Origin: Pomphorhynchus laevis
Taxonomy: Eukaryota; Acanthocephala; Palaeacanthocephala; Echinorhynchida; Pomphorhynchidae
Length of the DNA: 64,000 nt
Assembly (NCBI GenBank): GCA_012934845.2
Contig: WNNJ02002672.1
Span: forward strand, 1-64,000
Direction: 5' to 3'
A program made the translations under genes and the position numbers. Below the pieces are notes generated by a model, which made no database searches, was not told the origin of the DNA, and saw only the letters and a list, made by a program, of their open reading frames with translations. Positions 10,567 through 21,106 of this stretch are shown here, one piece after another (the first letter of the stretch is position 1; each line of letters begins with the position of its first letter).

Positions 10567-13440
10567 TCGATCACGCTCCTAAGCATACTTTTCGTCTTAG
10601 TCTATTCAACACTCGCTCCATTCCTTATAAAGCTGATATGCTTCTCGATATCTTCGATCAATTATCTATCGATATTCTCGGCATTACCGAATCCTGGCAC
10701 TCTGACTCCGACGATCTTGCTATTCGTCGTCTATGTCGCTCTGGTTGTTCTCTAGTTGAATCAGCTCGTCAAATTGCATCTCATACATCTACTGCTTTTA
10801 ACCATGACGGTATTGTTGCCATTGCTCGTCACCCAATGTCTTTACGTAAAATCAACGTTAACATCCGTTACACTTCGTTCGAATTACTCATATGCAGATT
10901 ATCAACTCCTTTCCCTCTGGAACTTGTGATTGTATACCGTCCAGGTTCAGCTGCCCCATCACGTATCTCATTTAACTACCTTGCAGATCTAATGTCTCAC
11001 TGTTCATTGTCTTATACTCCTTCTTTTGTTCTCGGTGACTTTAACATTCGTCTTGATCGCCCGTCTGACTCTGACTATATCATTTAAACTAATCTTTTTT
11101 CTGATTTTAACTATAAATTACTTTCAACAAGCCCAACTCATATTCTCGGCTGTGCTCTCGACATCATTGCTGTTCCTAACTGCTTCAATGACTATACCTC
11201 CTTGTCAATTACTGATCCTGGTTTGTCCGATCATTTCCTTGTCACTCTTACTCTTACTTGTCCCCATCCTCCTTCTCCGCCTTTACCATTATCTACACCA
11301 AGTCGACCCTGGAAACTTCTCGATATCCCTATTCTCTGCACAGCCTTACTCAATTCTTCACTCTTTTCACTTCCTCTTAACTATCTCTCTCCCGATGATC
11401 TCTGCACTCTGCTTGATTCTGAACTTACGTCGATCCTCAATAACCTTCTGCCTAGTCGACTTCGACGTTCACAGCGCTTGCGCCATGCTCCCTGGTTCGA
11501 TTCTGACTGTAGTCTTTCTAAGCGTCGACTCCGTCACTCTTTTCGTATGTATAAACGTTTTCTTAAACGTTCTCCCAAGTCACTCCCTCCAAATCTTCGT
11601 GATTCCTACTTTTCTCAACGCCGTTCACATCTCATTCTTATACGTACTAAACGTACTCTCTTTTGGCGAAATCAACTCGAGTCATCTTCCAACTCTAAAT
11701 CTCATTGGAAAATCTTAAACTCAATTCTTTCACGATCATCTACCCCTTGTAATATAAATCCTGATAAATTTTCTTCTTATCTACAAACTAAGCTATCTAA
11801 TTTACTTTCCACTACTACCCATAGCCCCCTTGTACCCACTGTTATCTTTAAATACTTCCCTCCCAGAACTATTCCACCTTCTTCCCGTTTCGTCTGATGA
11901 AGTTTCTTCGGTTCTGCTGTCATTACCTAATAAAACCTCTCTTTCTGACCCAATTTCCACTCACTTGCTTAAAAATATTTGCTCCTTTATCTTACCCTTC
12001 GTAACCACATTGTTCAACTCGTCCATCCGTAGCCGTACATTTCCTTCTATCTGGAAATGCGCCACTGTTCGTCCTCTCATCAAAAAGCAATCTCTCGACT
12101 CCTCACTACCATATTCGTACCGTCCTATTTCACTTCTCCCAACCCTCTCTAAACTCCTTGAGCGTCTCGTTCTTAAGCAAGTTAATACATATCTCTATTC
12201 CTCTAACTTATTTCCTCCCTTTCAAGCCGCTTTTCGCTCTAATTACTCTACCGAAATTGCCTGTCTTAAAGTTTATAACGACTTACTCATATCGCGCGAT
12301 CATAAATTATGTAGTGTCATAGTTTCTCTTGATCTATCGTCCGCTTTTGACATCGTCGATCACTCAATTCTTATCCATCGCCTTCGTCGTGATTATGGCT
12401 TCTCTTTACCCAGTGTATCATGGTTTTCTTCATATCTATCAAACCGTACATTTCGCGTCTATTTTAACTCTTCTCTCTCCCATCCTTCGTCCATTCCGTC
12501 CGGTGTTCCACAAGGCTCCGTATTAGGCCCTATACTTTTCTCTCTTCTTCTTGGTGATTTGTCTTCGATTTCTCATAAATTTAACTTCCATGTTATGCAA
12601 TATGCTGATGACATTCTCATCTATGCTCACGCACCTGTTTATCGTATTGACGATCTTAGTGTCTCCGCTTCGGACTGTCTTGTCTCAATTTCCAATCATC
12701 TTTCTTCCCTTCGCCTTTCTCTGAATCCTGATAAATCCAAAATTATGTGGATCCTACCTCGATGCCTCGGCTTCGAACCTCCCTCCGTATCATTAAATTC
12801 TACAATTCTTCCTATCGTTGATAATCTCGTTTTCCTAGGCTTCCATTTTGACAACCGACTTTCACTTAAACCTTTCGTTAGAGATAAAGTACGATCATCT
12901 ACGTTGATACTTCGCAACCTCCGTCAAGTTCGTAGATTGATCGATTTCCCTTCTTGTATGACTCTCATATCTTCTCTCCTTTTTTCTAGACTCGATTACT
13001 GTCTTAGTCTATTTTCCAACTCGCCTAAATCCACTCTTCTTCCTTTACAACGCATCATCAACGCTGCCGTCCGAGTTCTCATCTGTCTTCGTCGTTTTGA
13101 TCATACATCCTACCATCTTGCTTCTCTCGATTTGCCTACAATTTATTGTCGTGTTCAAATTCGTCTTCTTATCGTTGCTTTCCGCCTTGTAACTTTTCAT
13201 ACCCCTTCATTTCTCAACCTTCCTTTTCTTGATAATTCTCGTCCTGTTTACTGTTCATTGCGTTCCTGTAATTCCCTTCTTTTACATGTCCCAAACTACT
13301 CTACCTCCTTTGGACTCCGCTCCTTCCTAGTAGCTGCTCCTCTATCGTGGAATCATCTGCCCATTTATATACCCCAATCAACTTCCCTGCCGTGCTTCAA
13401 ACGACAAATCCGATCCCATTTAAACAATTTATCTGCTTGA
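10530..13440 (+). pseudogene. LINE-B ORF2 endonuclease-reverse transcriptase, two breaks
   Basis: ORF2 nicks target DNA and reverse-transcribes the element RNA onto it. Endonuclease blocks: SLFNTRSI, ITESWHSDSDD, VYRPGS, GDFNIRLDR, DPGLSDHF. RT blocks: FRSNYSTEIA, LDLSSAFDIVDHS (motif A), SGVPQGSVLGPILFSLL (motif B), MQYADDILIYAHAP (motif C, catalytic Asp pair intact), then the thumb and a C-terminal Leu-rich tail ending in NNLSA. One nonsense codon lies at 11085-11087 in an otherwise open frame. One frameshift lies between about 11850 and 11890. The open RT frame 11830-13440 is 536 residues. These are the only two lesions I found, so the copy is relatively young. Confidence 0.85.
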
Positions 13441-13469
13441 CTTTTTCATTTTTGTTTGTGGACTTGTAA

Positions 13470-13486
13470 GCGTACAGCTTGTACGC
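13470..13486 (+). promoter_or_regulatory. LINE-B conserved 3' hairpin
   Basis: GCGTACA, loop GCT, TGTACGC: a perfect 7-bp stem 30 nt after the ORF2 stop, followed by ATTTGCCACATTAAATAAA. In L2-type LINEs a 3' stem-loop is recognised by the element's own RT; I infer the same here because LINE-A has a stem at the same place with a different but still paired sequence. Confidence 0.75.
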
Positions 13487-13499
13487 ATTTGCCACATTA

Positions 13500-13616
13500 A
13501 ATAAATTTGTAAAATTTAAAATTTAAAAAATTTTTTTATTATTAATTAAATTTTTATTATTTAACTATTTAACTTTTATTTTGCATTATTTTAATTTGCA
13601 ATATAAAATACGTAGA
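13500..13616 (+). repeat. AT-rich stretch with a Penelope-type terminal motif
   Basis: After the LINE-B 3' end lies an AT-rich stretch ending in ATACGTAGACTCAGTTAGC. The same motif ends the terminal repeat of the PLE at 45780-46140 (near 46108-46126) and, diverged, recurs at 54660. I infer a small terminal-repeat remnant between the LINE and the resumed C element. Confidence 0.4.
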
Positions 13617-13729
13617 CTCAGTTAGCGTTTATAATTATTGGTGGACGCATTATGCCAAAACTTTGTAGTCTTACTCGATGTCACAGTCCCTCCTTGTATT
13701 CGTCTTATTATCTTTGGCGGTCGACTTCT
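13617..13729 (+). mobile_element. C-element fragment, resumed after LINE-B
   Basis: ATTGGTGGACGCATTATGCC and the following 80 nt match 59676-59775 of the C element at 58240-60524 almost base for base. The piece is then cut by the LINE-A insertion after GACTTCT and resumes at 14418. Confidence 0.8.
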
Positions 13730-14417
13730 AAAAAAAGGATTTATTTTAACGTAGCAAATGCGTGCCAGCGCACGCTTACATGACCACAACAAAACAAAAC
13801 TGTGAATCAGGTGTCGAGAAGGTGTGAACGGAGGAGGTGTTTGAATGTGATAAAGGAGGGAGCGCGGCGGACGTCGAGAGGGAGTTGATTCCAGGCGAGT
13901 GAGGCGGCGACGAGGAAGGATCGGAGACCGTAGTTGTTGGAGTAATTAGGAACGTGGAAGTAAGAGGGTATGACAGGAACGAAGCGATAGCGAGGTGGGG
14001 CGAGTATCGTCTAAGAAAGGAAGGTTGATGAACGATGGGGAGCCGACAGCGATGAGACGAAAAGTAACGAGAAGGCGGAGTTTGATGCGGATGTGGATGG
14101 TGGGCCAGGAGAGTTGGACAAAATATGTGGATGTGTGGTCGAAGCGACGGAGACGAAAGAGCACTCGAACGGCGGAGTTGATCATGTGTTGTAGGGGTAG
14201 GATGATGGATTTTGGAGAATTGGCGTAAAGGCTAAGGCAGTAATCGATTTTAGGGAAAAGAAGCGATGAAAGAAGATACATACATAAACGGAAGTCGATA
14301 AGGGGCGAATACGGCCGATGTCACGGAGAATTAAGTTATATGAGCGGACCTTGTCACGGACGAAGGGTTTAAGAGAAAGATGATCATCGAAATGGAAGCC
14401 TAAGAAAGTGAGAAAGT
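13730..14417 (-). mobile_element. LINE-A copy, 5' truncated, with 7-bp target duplication
   Basis: A 0.69-kb 3' part of LINE-A on the minus strand: the RT C-terminal region (an open frame 13946-14281 includes the IDYCLSLYANSPKS-like block and RVLFRLRRFDHTS) and the 3' hairpin GCGTGC-CAGC-GCACGC at 13760-13775. It is flanked by GACTTCT at 13723-13729 and 14418-14424, which is single in the intact C sequence near 59766. This is a clear target-site duplication. Element sense ends in a run of seven Ts next to the duplication. Confidence 0.85.
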
Positions 14418-14990
14418 GACTTCTGGCCTTAAGAAAGAAATGTGGTGGATTACTGTGGACTCAGTGGTGGGCTCTCAAGCGAGTTCACAGTACCGCCGAT
14501 TGACAAATCGGCTAATGCTCTAAGGAGCAATGCAGAATGTATACTGGAGTCGATCGTTGCTGCGTCCACAGCCCGGACAGATATTAACAACTGAGAATTA
14601 GATAGCATTGGTGAGGGATTGCAAATGCCGTCGTCTGATCGAGGACTACCCGTAACATTTTGGGTGACGACAAAACCCCCGCTGACGAAGACATCGCCGA
14701 TATTTCAATACTGAACAGCAACGGGAAAAAGTTGAAATAAAAAATATTAAAATTTTCAAGAATCTGAAACTATAAATTTCAAGATTTCAAGAATCTGAAA
14801 CTATAAAATATATTTTAAAGCGTGATTTTTTAGCATGATTGTTTAAAAACTAAAATACTGATTTATATTTATATAAAGCTAGAATTTAAAATTATTATAT
14901 AGACAACACCGTTAGTCGAAGACTCTTTACAAGTTGCATCACAGGAAATCAAAGTAAAACTTCACAGATCGCAATTGATTATTTTGGCTA
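14418..14990. other. C-element remainder, then unassigned sequence
   Basis: The first about 30 nt (GACTTCTGGCCTTAAGAAAG) continue the C element. Beyond about 14450 the match to the 59780 copy ends. I recognise nothing in 14450-14990; it is AT-rich towards the end and contains a duplicated CAAGAATCTGAAACTATAAA (near 14757 and 14785). Confidence 0.5.
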
Positions 14991-15918
14991 AATCTTTATC
15001 CAACTCCAGCTTGAACGCATGAATATTACGAGAGTTAACAGTCGTATCGGAAAATTGATTTCATACCGATACAACTCTCTGTGCAAAAAGTGAGATACGG
15101 ATGTGATATAGGCGTAGTGTTCCAAGCATTAAGGAATGTCCGCGTAGTGAGGGCTGATCACGCAATCTTAACAAGTGACGCAATAGGTGATTCTTAGTAT
15201 GTAAAATATGCCATACGAGGCACATATCAACACGAATTCGCATGAAACTAAGACTATGTATTTTTAGATACCAAAGTCTCTTTATTTCCAAATGTCTGAC
15301 AGTACGGACTAATCTCGTGACGGAGCGATAAACATTTTCTAGGCGATTACATTCTTCCTTAGTAATAGGGTAACAGCAAGTGAAGCATATAAAAGTATAC
15401 TTAGAATCAAAGCGTTAAATGGTCCTAAAACAAGATATATCAACGTTAAGAAGCGACCAGCGGATAAGACTAACGACTCGTCTGACCTGTGAGCACAATA
15501 AGTCGGTATGCATGCGAGTGCTTAAATTTGGTCGTACCCAAACACCAATATGCTCTAATGAGTCAGTTATTAATATGGCTGCACCATCAAGGTGGTAAAC
15601 TCTATGTTGATTATGTTTCGATCGAGAGATATACATGGAAGCAAATTTTTTATTATTGAGCTGGAGACCATTGGAAACCGACCATGAATATACAGTATCA
15701 ATATCAGCTTGGAGTAATTGGATATGTTTATTTGACTCAAATGGACGCCAAATCTTCAGGGCATCTGCGTAAAGCAAGCCTCGAGATTTTACACGAGGAA
15801 GCATATCATTCATGTATATGCTGAACAGTGTGGGCCTATTACAGACCCTTGAGGGACGCCACAATTCAAAAGAAAACGATTAGACAAAGTGGAATTTACC
15901 CTAATATAACAGTATATG
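14990..15918 (-). pseudogene. E1 element: CR1/jockey-like RT, 3' half, motif C mutated
   Basis: Minus-strand reading gives LLNCGVPQGSVIGP (motif B), a one-base loss, then TLFSIYMNDMLPRVKSRGLL, YADALKIWRP, an SWSVSNGLQLNNKK block, and the C-terminal RGHSLML with a degraded RV-W tail. The catalytic YADD box reads YADA here, so the second catalytic Asp is gone. Stops follow at about 15412 and 15059. It sits 3' of the ORF1 fragment at 15954-16229 on the same strand, so the two are probably one element with a large internal deletion. Confidence 0.75.
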
Positions 15919-15953
15919 TTAAAAAGATACTCATTGATCTACCTTATACTATG

Positions 15954-16229
15954 CTAGTCAAATAGAAAAAAATCCCGGTAAACGCAGGTAGAAACTGCGT
16001 TTACCGGGATAGATCCATTTGGAACTTTATAAAATCTGTCAAATTGCAATACATTTTCCAATTGCTTTAAACGTTCAACCAAAACATTGATTTGCTTCGC
16101 CGCACAAAATCCGCAATAGAATGGTGGCCCGTCACCAGTATCATCACCCAAATCACAAATTTGTGTTACCGATGTCCAAATTTGACAACCGCTAGTTGAA
16201 CATTCCACTTGTACATTCTCGAATTTCAT
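15954..16229 (-). pseudogene. E1 element ORF1 N-terminal fragment
   Basis: The ORF starts at 16229 (minus) and encodes VECSTSGCQIWTSV and then FYCGFCAAKQINVLVERLKQ: the Cys/Trp half-finger followed by a short coiled coil. This is the N-terminal layout of every LINE ORF1 in the window. After about 65 residues the match stops at a 16-bp snap-back palindrome (15972-16010), and the linker and RRM-like block are missing. Upstream (16230-16410) the minus strand has a GC-rich GCGCTTGCTCCGCTCGCGCG stretch and ACGAGAACTACGAAACATAA, close to the 5' UTR of E4 (near 41440), so this is the true element 5' end. Confidence 0.6.
15972..16010. repeat. 16-bp perfect snap-back hairpin
   Basis: ATCCCGGTAAACGCAG (15972-15987), 7-nt loop, exact complement (15995-16010). 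It lies exactly where the E1 ORF1 loses homology, consistent with a template switch or a hairpin-forming join. Confidence 0.85.
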
Positions 16230-16663
16230 GTTGTTATCTGTATCCCTTGAGTTTGCTTGCCTACCTCTTGATACATTTTTCTTGGCACATATTGTCAGGA
16301 GAAAGTTGTTGATGTTTATGTTTCGTAGTTCTCGTCTCGAATATTATCGTTTTGTTGTCGTTGAAGAGACGCGCGAGCGGAGCAAGCGCGTTGGTAATAT
16401 TAATTTTATACAAATATGTAAGTATTAATTTTAGAAGATTTTATACAATGAATATTTAAAAAGTTTGAGATAAATTAAAAAGTTTGAGATCGATTAACAT
16501 ACAATGCTATCTGGATCAATTTAAAGTATTGCAATTTGTACAAACTTGATAGATACAATTGTGTATTTTGTTGTGAATTTTATCTCTCAAAACTTTTTCT
16601 TATCAAATATTCATACATAACTACATACAATCTAACAAACTTGTAAGCCAAACGCGAAAGAAT

Positions 16664-16699
16664 GACGAATGCCGTTTCGTCATCACAATGACTCATCAG
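16664..16699 (-). ncRNA. Hammerhead ribozyme core, copy 1
   Basis: Minus strand: CTGATGA, a stem II of GTCAT/ATGAC closed by TGTG, then GAAA, a short stem III ACG/CGT with loop GCATT, and the cleavage triplet GTC. All core nucleotides match the hammerhead consensus. I cannot see a stem I in the immediate flanks (GGCA on the 5' side, ATTC on the 3' side), so activity is uncertain. Confidence 0.6.
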
Positions 16700-16967
16700 T
16701 GCCAGATCCCTCCCACTACTGGATGCAGAGGAGGACTGGCAGACGGCAATCAATGAATGAATCAATGTGAATGATGTACTAGAAAATTTTCTAGTAACAT
16801 CATAGAGTACTAAATCAGTACTACAGCTTCACCAAAAAGGATCATTAGCAAAAGCACCGGCAAATGCCAGCGCAGGTCTCTTGAATATCGGCTAACTTTT
16901 ATTTAAGGATTGTGAGACTATTCCGCGTGAATTTCTTGTAAAACATGTAAACCAGACGCGAAAGAAT

Positions 16968-17003
16968 GACGAACGCCGTTTCGTCATCACAATGACTCAC
17001 CAG
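16968..17003 (-). ncRNA. Hammerhead ribozyme core, copy 2, core mutated
   Basis: Same layout as copy 1, but the first core box reads CTGGTGA, which changes a conserved A, and the stem III loop reads GCGTT. Stem II and GAAA are intact. Probably inactive. Confidence 0.5.
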
Positions 17004-17215
17004 TAAGAGATCCCTCCCACTACTGGATGCAGAAGAGGACTAGCAGACGGCAATCAATGATTGAATCAATGTGAATGATGTACTAGAAAATTTTCTAGTA
17101 ACATCATAGAGTACTAAATCAGTACTACAGCTTCACCAAAAAGGATCATTAGCAAAAGCACTGGAAAATGCCAGCGCAGTCCTCCTCTGCATTTAGTAGT
17201 GGGAGGGATCTGGCA

Positions 17216-17251
17216 CTGATGAGTCATTGTGATGACGAAACGGCATTCGTC
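17216..17251 (+). ncRNA. Hammerhead ribozyme core in the 5' UTR of LINE E2
   Basis: Identical in core to copy 1, now on the plus strand, 120 nt upstream of the first E2 ATG (17336) and on the same strand as the element. CTGATGA at 17216-17222, stem II 17223-17236, GAAA 17237-17240, GTC 17249-17251. Self-cleavage here would define the 5' end of the element RNA, as HDV-like ribozymes do in R2 elements. The immediate flanks do not form an obvious stem I. Confidence 0.6.
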
Positions 17252-17335
17252 ATTCTTTCGCGTCTGGCTTACATGTTTTACAAGAAATTCACGCGGAATG
17301 GTCTCACTCTCCTTAAATCTAATAAACATACAAAA

Positions 17336-18240
17336 ATGGCAAAGACAAATAAGACGAGAGCTAAGAAACAAACCCACAATAATAGCGCTAAGTTAGTTCT
17401 GATTCAATGAACGCTGATCCTGCCTATGAGGTTGCGTGTCAACAACATGAGGTTGCGTGTAGTAAATCTGGATGCGATGTATGGACAACCGTCGCAGTGC
17501 CGTCAAGTCGATCTAAGCACATATTGTCAAAGGAATTTCTCTGTGGATTCTGTGCTTCCGAATTACTACAGTTGGCCACAAATTGCAATCATTCTGAGCA
17601 AACTTCAACCGTCATTGTGGATGAGTCACATGCTGACCAGCTATTAGTCTCTGGTACCTGTAATAGAAACAGTCATATGACGAAATCGTGTCAAGGTACC
17701 AGCAGTCGCTTGTTTAGCAATATCATTCATTCGAACGATACAAATTATCAAATAAAACCATTATCACTATGCGATAATTATGAAGTCTCTGTCGAGTACA
17801 GCACGGACAACCCTGAGTTTCTTTCTGCGGAAAAGCAAATTAATCATGCGCCTTCGACATCAATATCTGAACTTCATATCTCCCTCTGTGGAAGCAAAAT
17901 CGACTATCTAAACAGTACCCTAATGAATAATGTAGTATCTTTTACCAATTGTGATAAATCAATCTGTCTAAGCATACCAACATCGAATCATCCATGTTCC
18001 TCTTCGGGTTCAGATGCTAGCTCTTCTAATTTTCATAAGTCTAGATCAAAAATTGTTAACCGATCACTTTGTCTAATAATTGGAAATGTGATGGAGTCAT
18101 CTTCATCGGACAACATTGAACGTGTACATCATGACATTAAAGCCATTGAAATTTTATTTTCGTATTTACTTCAGACATGCACCGACAACGAGAGAAATTC
18201 ATTCAGGGTGATGAATATTTTTAGCTTGGGTAAAGGATAA
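17336..18240 (+). pseudogene. E2 element ORF1 protein, frameshift near the start
   Basis: A basic N-terminus MAKTNKTRAKKQTHNN starts at ATG 17336, like those of E4 and E5. Its frame ends in a TGA (17408-17410) that overlaps the ATG of the long frame 17407-18240 (277 residues). That frame encodes VACSKSGCDVWTTV and FLCGFCASELLQL (Cys/Trp half-finger), a long Ser/Asn-rich linker, and VNRSLCLIIGNVMESSSSDN, the start of the RRM-like block. Downstream (18241-18330) the RRM continues in another frame as RLLKVVLNSDVMCSLALRNG. I read one original ORF1 with two frameshifts. It would bind element RNA. Confidence 0.7.
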
Positions 18241-18271
18241 TATTGGAAACACGCGACTTTTAAAAGTTGTT

Positions 18272-19632
18272 TTGAATTCAGATGTGATGTGTTCCTTAGC
18301 TCTACGTAACGGGTTTCATCTAGCAGGGACCAACATCTTAATGAGAAAAGATCTCTTAGTGCGGCGCAGAATCTCTACACGTTTTTGGATCCATTCCAAA
18401 CCTTCAGAAGTGAGCAAGGATGCTATTCGTCTACTCTGTGTCGCACCACCTATAAGCTCCCTCTAGATTTTTTATCCGAAAAATTATACCTCCGTTACTA
18501 CGGGGTTGTTCCCGACGTAGTTCAGTCTACGAACATCTTCCCCAATTTACGCATACTTTATACAAACATACTTAGCATTTACCATAAATTAGATGAATTG
18601 ACGGTGCGTTTGTCGAAGACGCGTTACGATATAATAGCTCTCACTGAGACCTGGCAAAGTATAGACATACTTAATTCTGAAATAAGTATTGAGGGATATG
18701 CTCGCATTCGTGGGGATAGACAATGACGCAGGGGTGGTGGTGTTGCTATTTATATAAGAGACTCATTATCTGTAAAAATAGTCGAATCTAGTAATTCTTT
18801 GTCTGAATGTGATTATTTGTGGGTATTTATTAACCAATGGATTAGGAACTTAACGTTCGGTATATTTTACCGATCCCCGTGTTCGTCAACTGCCTCTATT
18901 CAATCCCTTCTGCTTAGTCATGTAAAAATGTCTAAAGAGGGAGATTTGGTTATCGTAGGAGACTTTAATATGCCAAAAGTAAACTGGAAAGATTATGTTC
19001 CCATTAGTGGATGTGATCATGCTTCTTGTGAACTCTTAGAAGTTTTTAATACTTTAAACTTATTTCAGCATGTTCATGAGCATACGCGATATAGGAAGGA
19101 TAAGTCTTCTTTGCTTGACATTTGTCTTACTGTCAAGGAGAATGCTATTGGGAATATTAAGTACGGTCCTCCAATCGGTTCAAGTGATCATGCTACCATC
19201 GATTTTCTTATTAACCTTGATATCAACGTATCTTCTAATTGTAATAAATTTCCGAATTTCAAAAAAGCCGATTATTCCACTATTATAACTCTTCTCTCAA
19301 ATATTCAATGGCCCAATCCTTATATTTTAGGAATACAGCCAGCGTGGGACTTTTTCCGAAATACTTTACTCTCAATATTATTGGCACATATACCTGTATG
19401 CTCTATTCGAAAAAGATTGAAGCATCCTGTATGGGTGGATGCGTCCCTACGATCTCTTCTAGTAAAACAAGATCGCTCCTTCCTGGATTTCAAACGGGTT
19501 ATTAGATCTTTCTCCTCATACAAGGTTATTAGAAATAGAGTCACTTCGATTAAACGAAGTAAACATCATACCTATATTACTAGCATGTGTAAGTCCTTTA
19601 ATCAGAATTCTCGAATATATTTATTATTATAA
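18272..19632 (+). pseudogene. E2 element ORF2, endonuclease half
   Basis: From about 18490 one frame is open to 19632 except for a TGA at 18724-18726. Blocks: NLRILYTNILSIYHKLDEL, ALTETW, RRGGGVAIYIRDS (directly after the TGA, which replaces a CGA-type codon), FGIFYRSP, VGDFNMPKVNWKD, SLLDICLT, IGSSDHATIDF. These are the ordered motifs of an apurinic-type endonuclease. The frame ends at 19632, before any RT, and is met at once by the 3' end of E3 running the other way. The RT half is missing. Confidence 0.75.
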
Positions 19633-19639
19633 CATACAG

Positions 19640-21106
19640 AAGCAAATGAGCTACAAGCTCGTGTCGCTTACAAAACATGATAAAATAAAATAAAAAACCA
19701 ACAAAAAAATTCAATCAAATAGTAGTTGCAAATTCCTTCTTTCGGCTTCGATGACTTTCTTGATAGCATCACTAGATATACTACTAGAGATATCAAGTAC
19801 TTTAGTGCATTCCACCCGTTAATTACCCTGGTTGCAAATCGATGGTGAACATGAATTCTTGTAGTTGGCTTTATTAATTTCCACACATGCCCACGAGTTT
19901 CTCTCTATCATTCACGGATAATAAGCTAGAGAGACCGCCAAAGCCATCGAAAACAATTTTGACTGCAGTTGATAAATCAATGGCCGATCTGCGATATTTC
20001 AATGTGCCGACACGTAGAGATGTCAAACGTTCAGCATATCTCAAATTGGAGAAATTCGGAATCATTCGTGACCCTTTACGTAACAAGTTCTCAATGTCAC
20101 GGGATTCTCTTAAAGTCTGTAGATAAGTTACAGGTAAACCGTATTCAAGGATGAAAGAATATAAGAGCAAAATAGTCGCTTGAACATTGATGGACTTATC
20201 CGATCAAAAGACTTGAAAAACATCCATAAAATACGATAGCCTCGATTACAAATATATCTAGTGTGGACATTAGTTTTTAAGCTACTGGTAATCATCACAC
20301 CAAGATCTTTGAATTCACCCACTCGGCCTATCTGAATCGAACCTATCTGATAGGATGAGTTTAGTGAAGAACCAATGGACATATGCGCACATTTAGAGGG
20401 GTTAACCCTCAAACCATTTTCCGCTGACCATTTTTCTAGACATGTCAAATCATCTTGAAGGATCTTAATGTCCCTTCCGTCTCTAACAGGCCGCCATATC
20501 TTAACATCGTCAGCATACATTACGACATCAGAAAGAATTACAGATGGGAGATCATTGATATATACAATAAAAATAAGTGGGGAGATAACAGCACCCTGTG
20601 GAACGCCAGAATGAATAACGAATGAGGTGGACATATCTGCACCTACAGGTACTTTGAAAGAGCGTGAACTTAAGTAATTTGCAATCCAGGCGACATACAT
20701 AGGACAAACACTAAGTGACCTCAATTTGTGAATGAGTTGATCATGCGGAACTGAATCAAAAGCATGAGAGAAATCCACAAAAAGTACATCAGATTGAACT
20801 CGTTCATCTAATGAAGACTACCATGCGTTGGAAGAAACCAAAAGATTACTTATTATTGATCGATTTGGTCTGAAACCGTGTTGTGAGTCAGTGAGTTTAC
20901 CTTTGCTTTCCAAATCAGAGGATATGTTTTTGACTATTAGCTTTTCAAGCAACTTACAAATAATACATGTCAAGGCTACTGGGCGATAGTTCTTACACAC
21001 TTGTCGATCTCCCATTTTATACACTGGAACTACAATGGACTCCTTTCAACGCGAAGGAATTCGAGATTGGAGAATAGAAAACTGAAACATACGGAAAGCA
21101 TATAAA
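19640..21106 (-). pseudogene. E3 element ORF2, reverse transcriptase half
   Basis: Minus strand from 21024: a GDRQVCKNYRPVALTCIICK finger block, SQHGFRPNRS, then a stop, FVDFSHAFDSVPHD (motif A), HSGVPQGAVISPLIFIVYIN (motif B), VMYADDVKIWRPV (motif C, both Asp present), NGLRVNPSKCAHM, then the thumb and the C-terminal region (20170-19874 and 19886-19668) with RDIENLLRKGSRMIP and a worn RVINGWNAL tail. Stops at about 20818, 20128 and 19874 break it. The upstream half continues beyond the palindromic insertion at 21107-21647; removing the insertion restores NKVAPQ joined to IYLYAFRMF. Confidence 0.8.

Larger units (their letters stand above)
16640..17160 (-). repeat. 304-bp direct repeat carrying hammerhead cores
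   Basis: Two head-to-tail units: corresponding points at 16699 and 17003 are 304 bp apart. Shared parts include TCCCTCCCACTACTGGATGC, a 20-bp perfect palindrome TACTAGAAAATTTTCTAGTA (16777-16796 and 17081-17100), the GTACTAAATCAGTACTAC block and GGATCATTAGCAAAAGCAC. On the minus strand each unit reads about 210 nt, then the hammerhead core, then about 80 nt. From 17161 the sequence continues as an inverted partial third unit on the plus strand that runs straight into the E2 5' UTR and ORF1, so the units are multiplied 5' ends of the E2 element. Confidence 0.75.
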
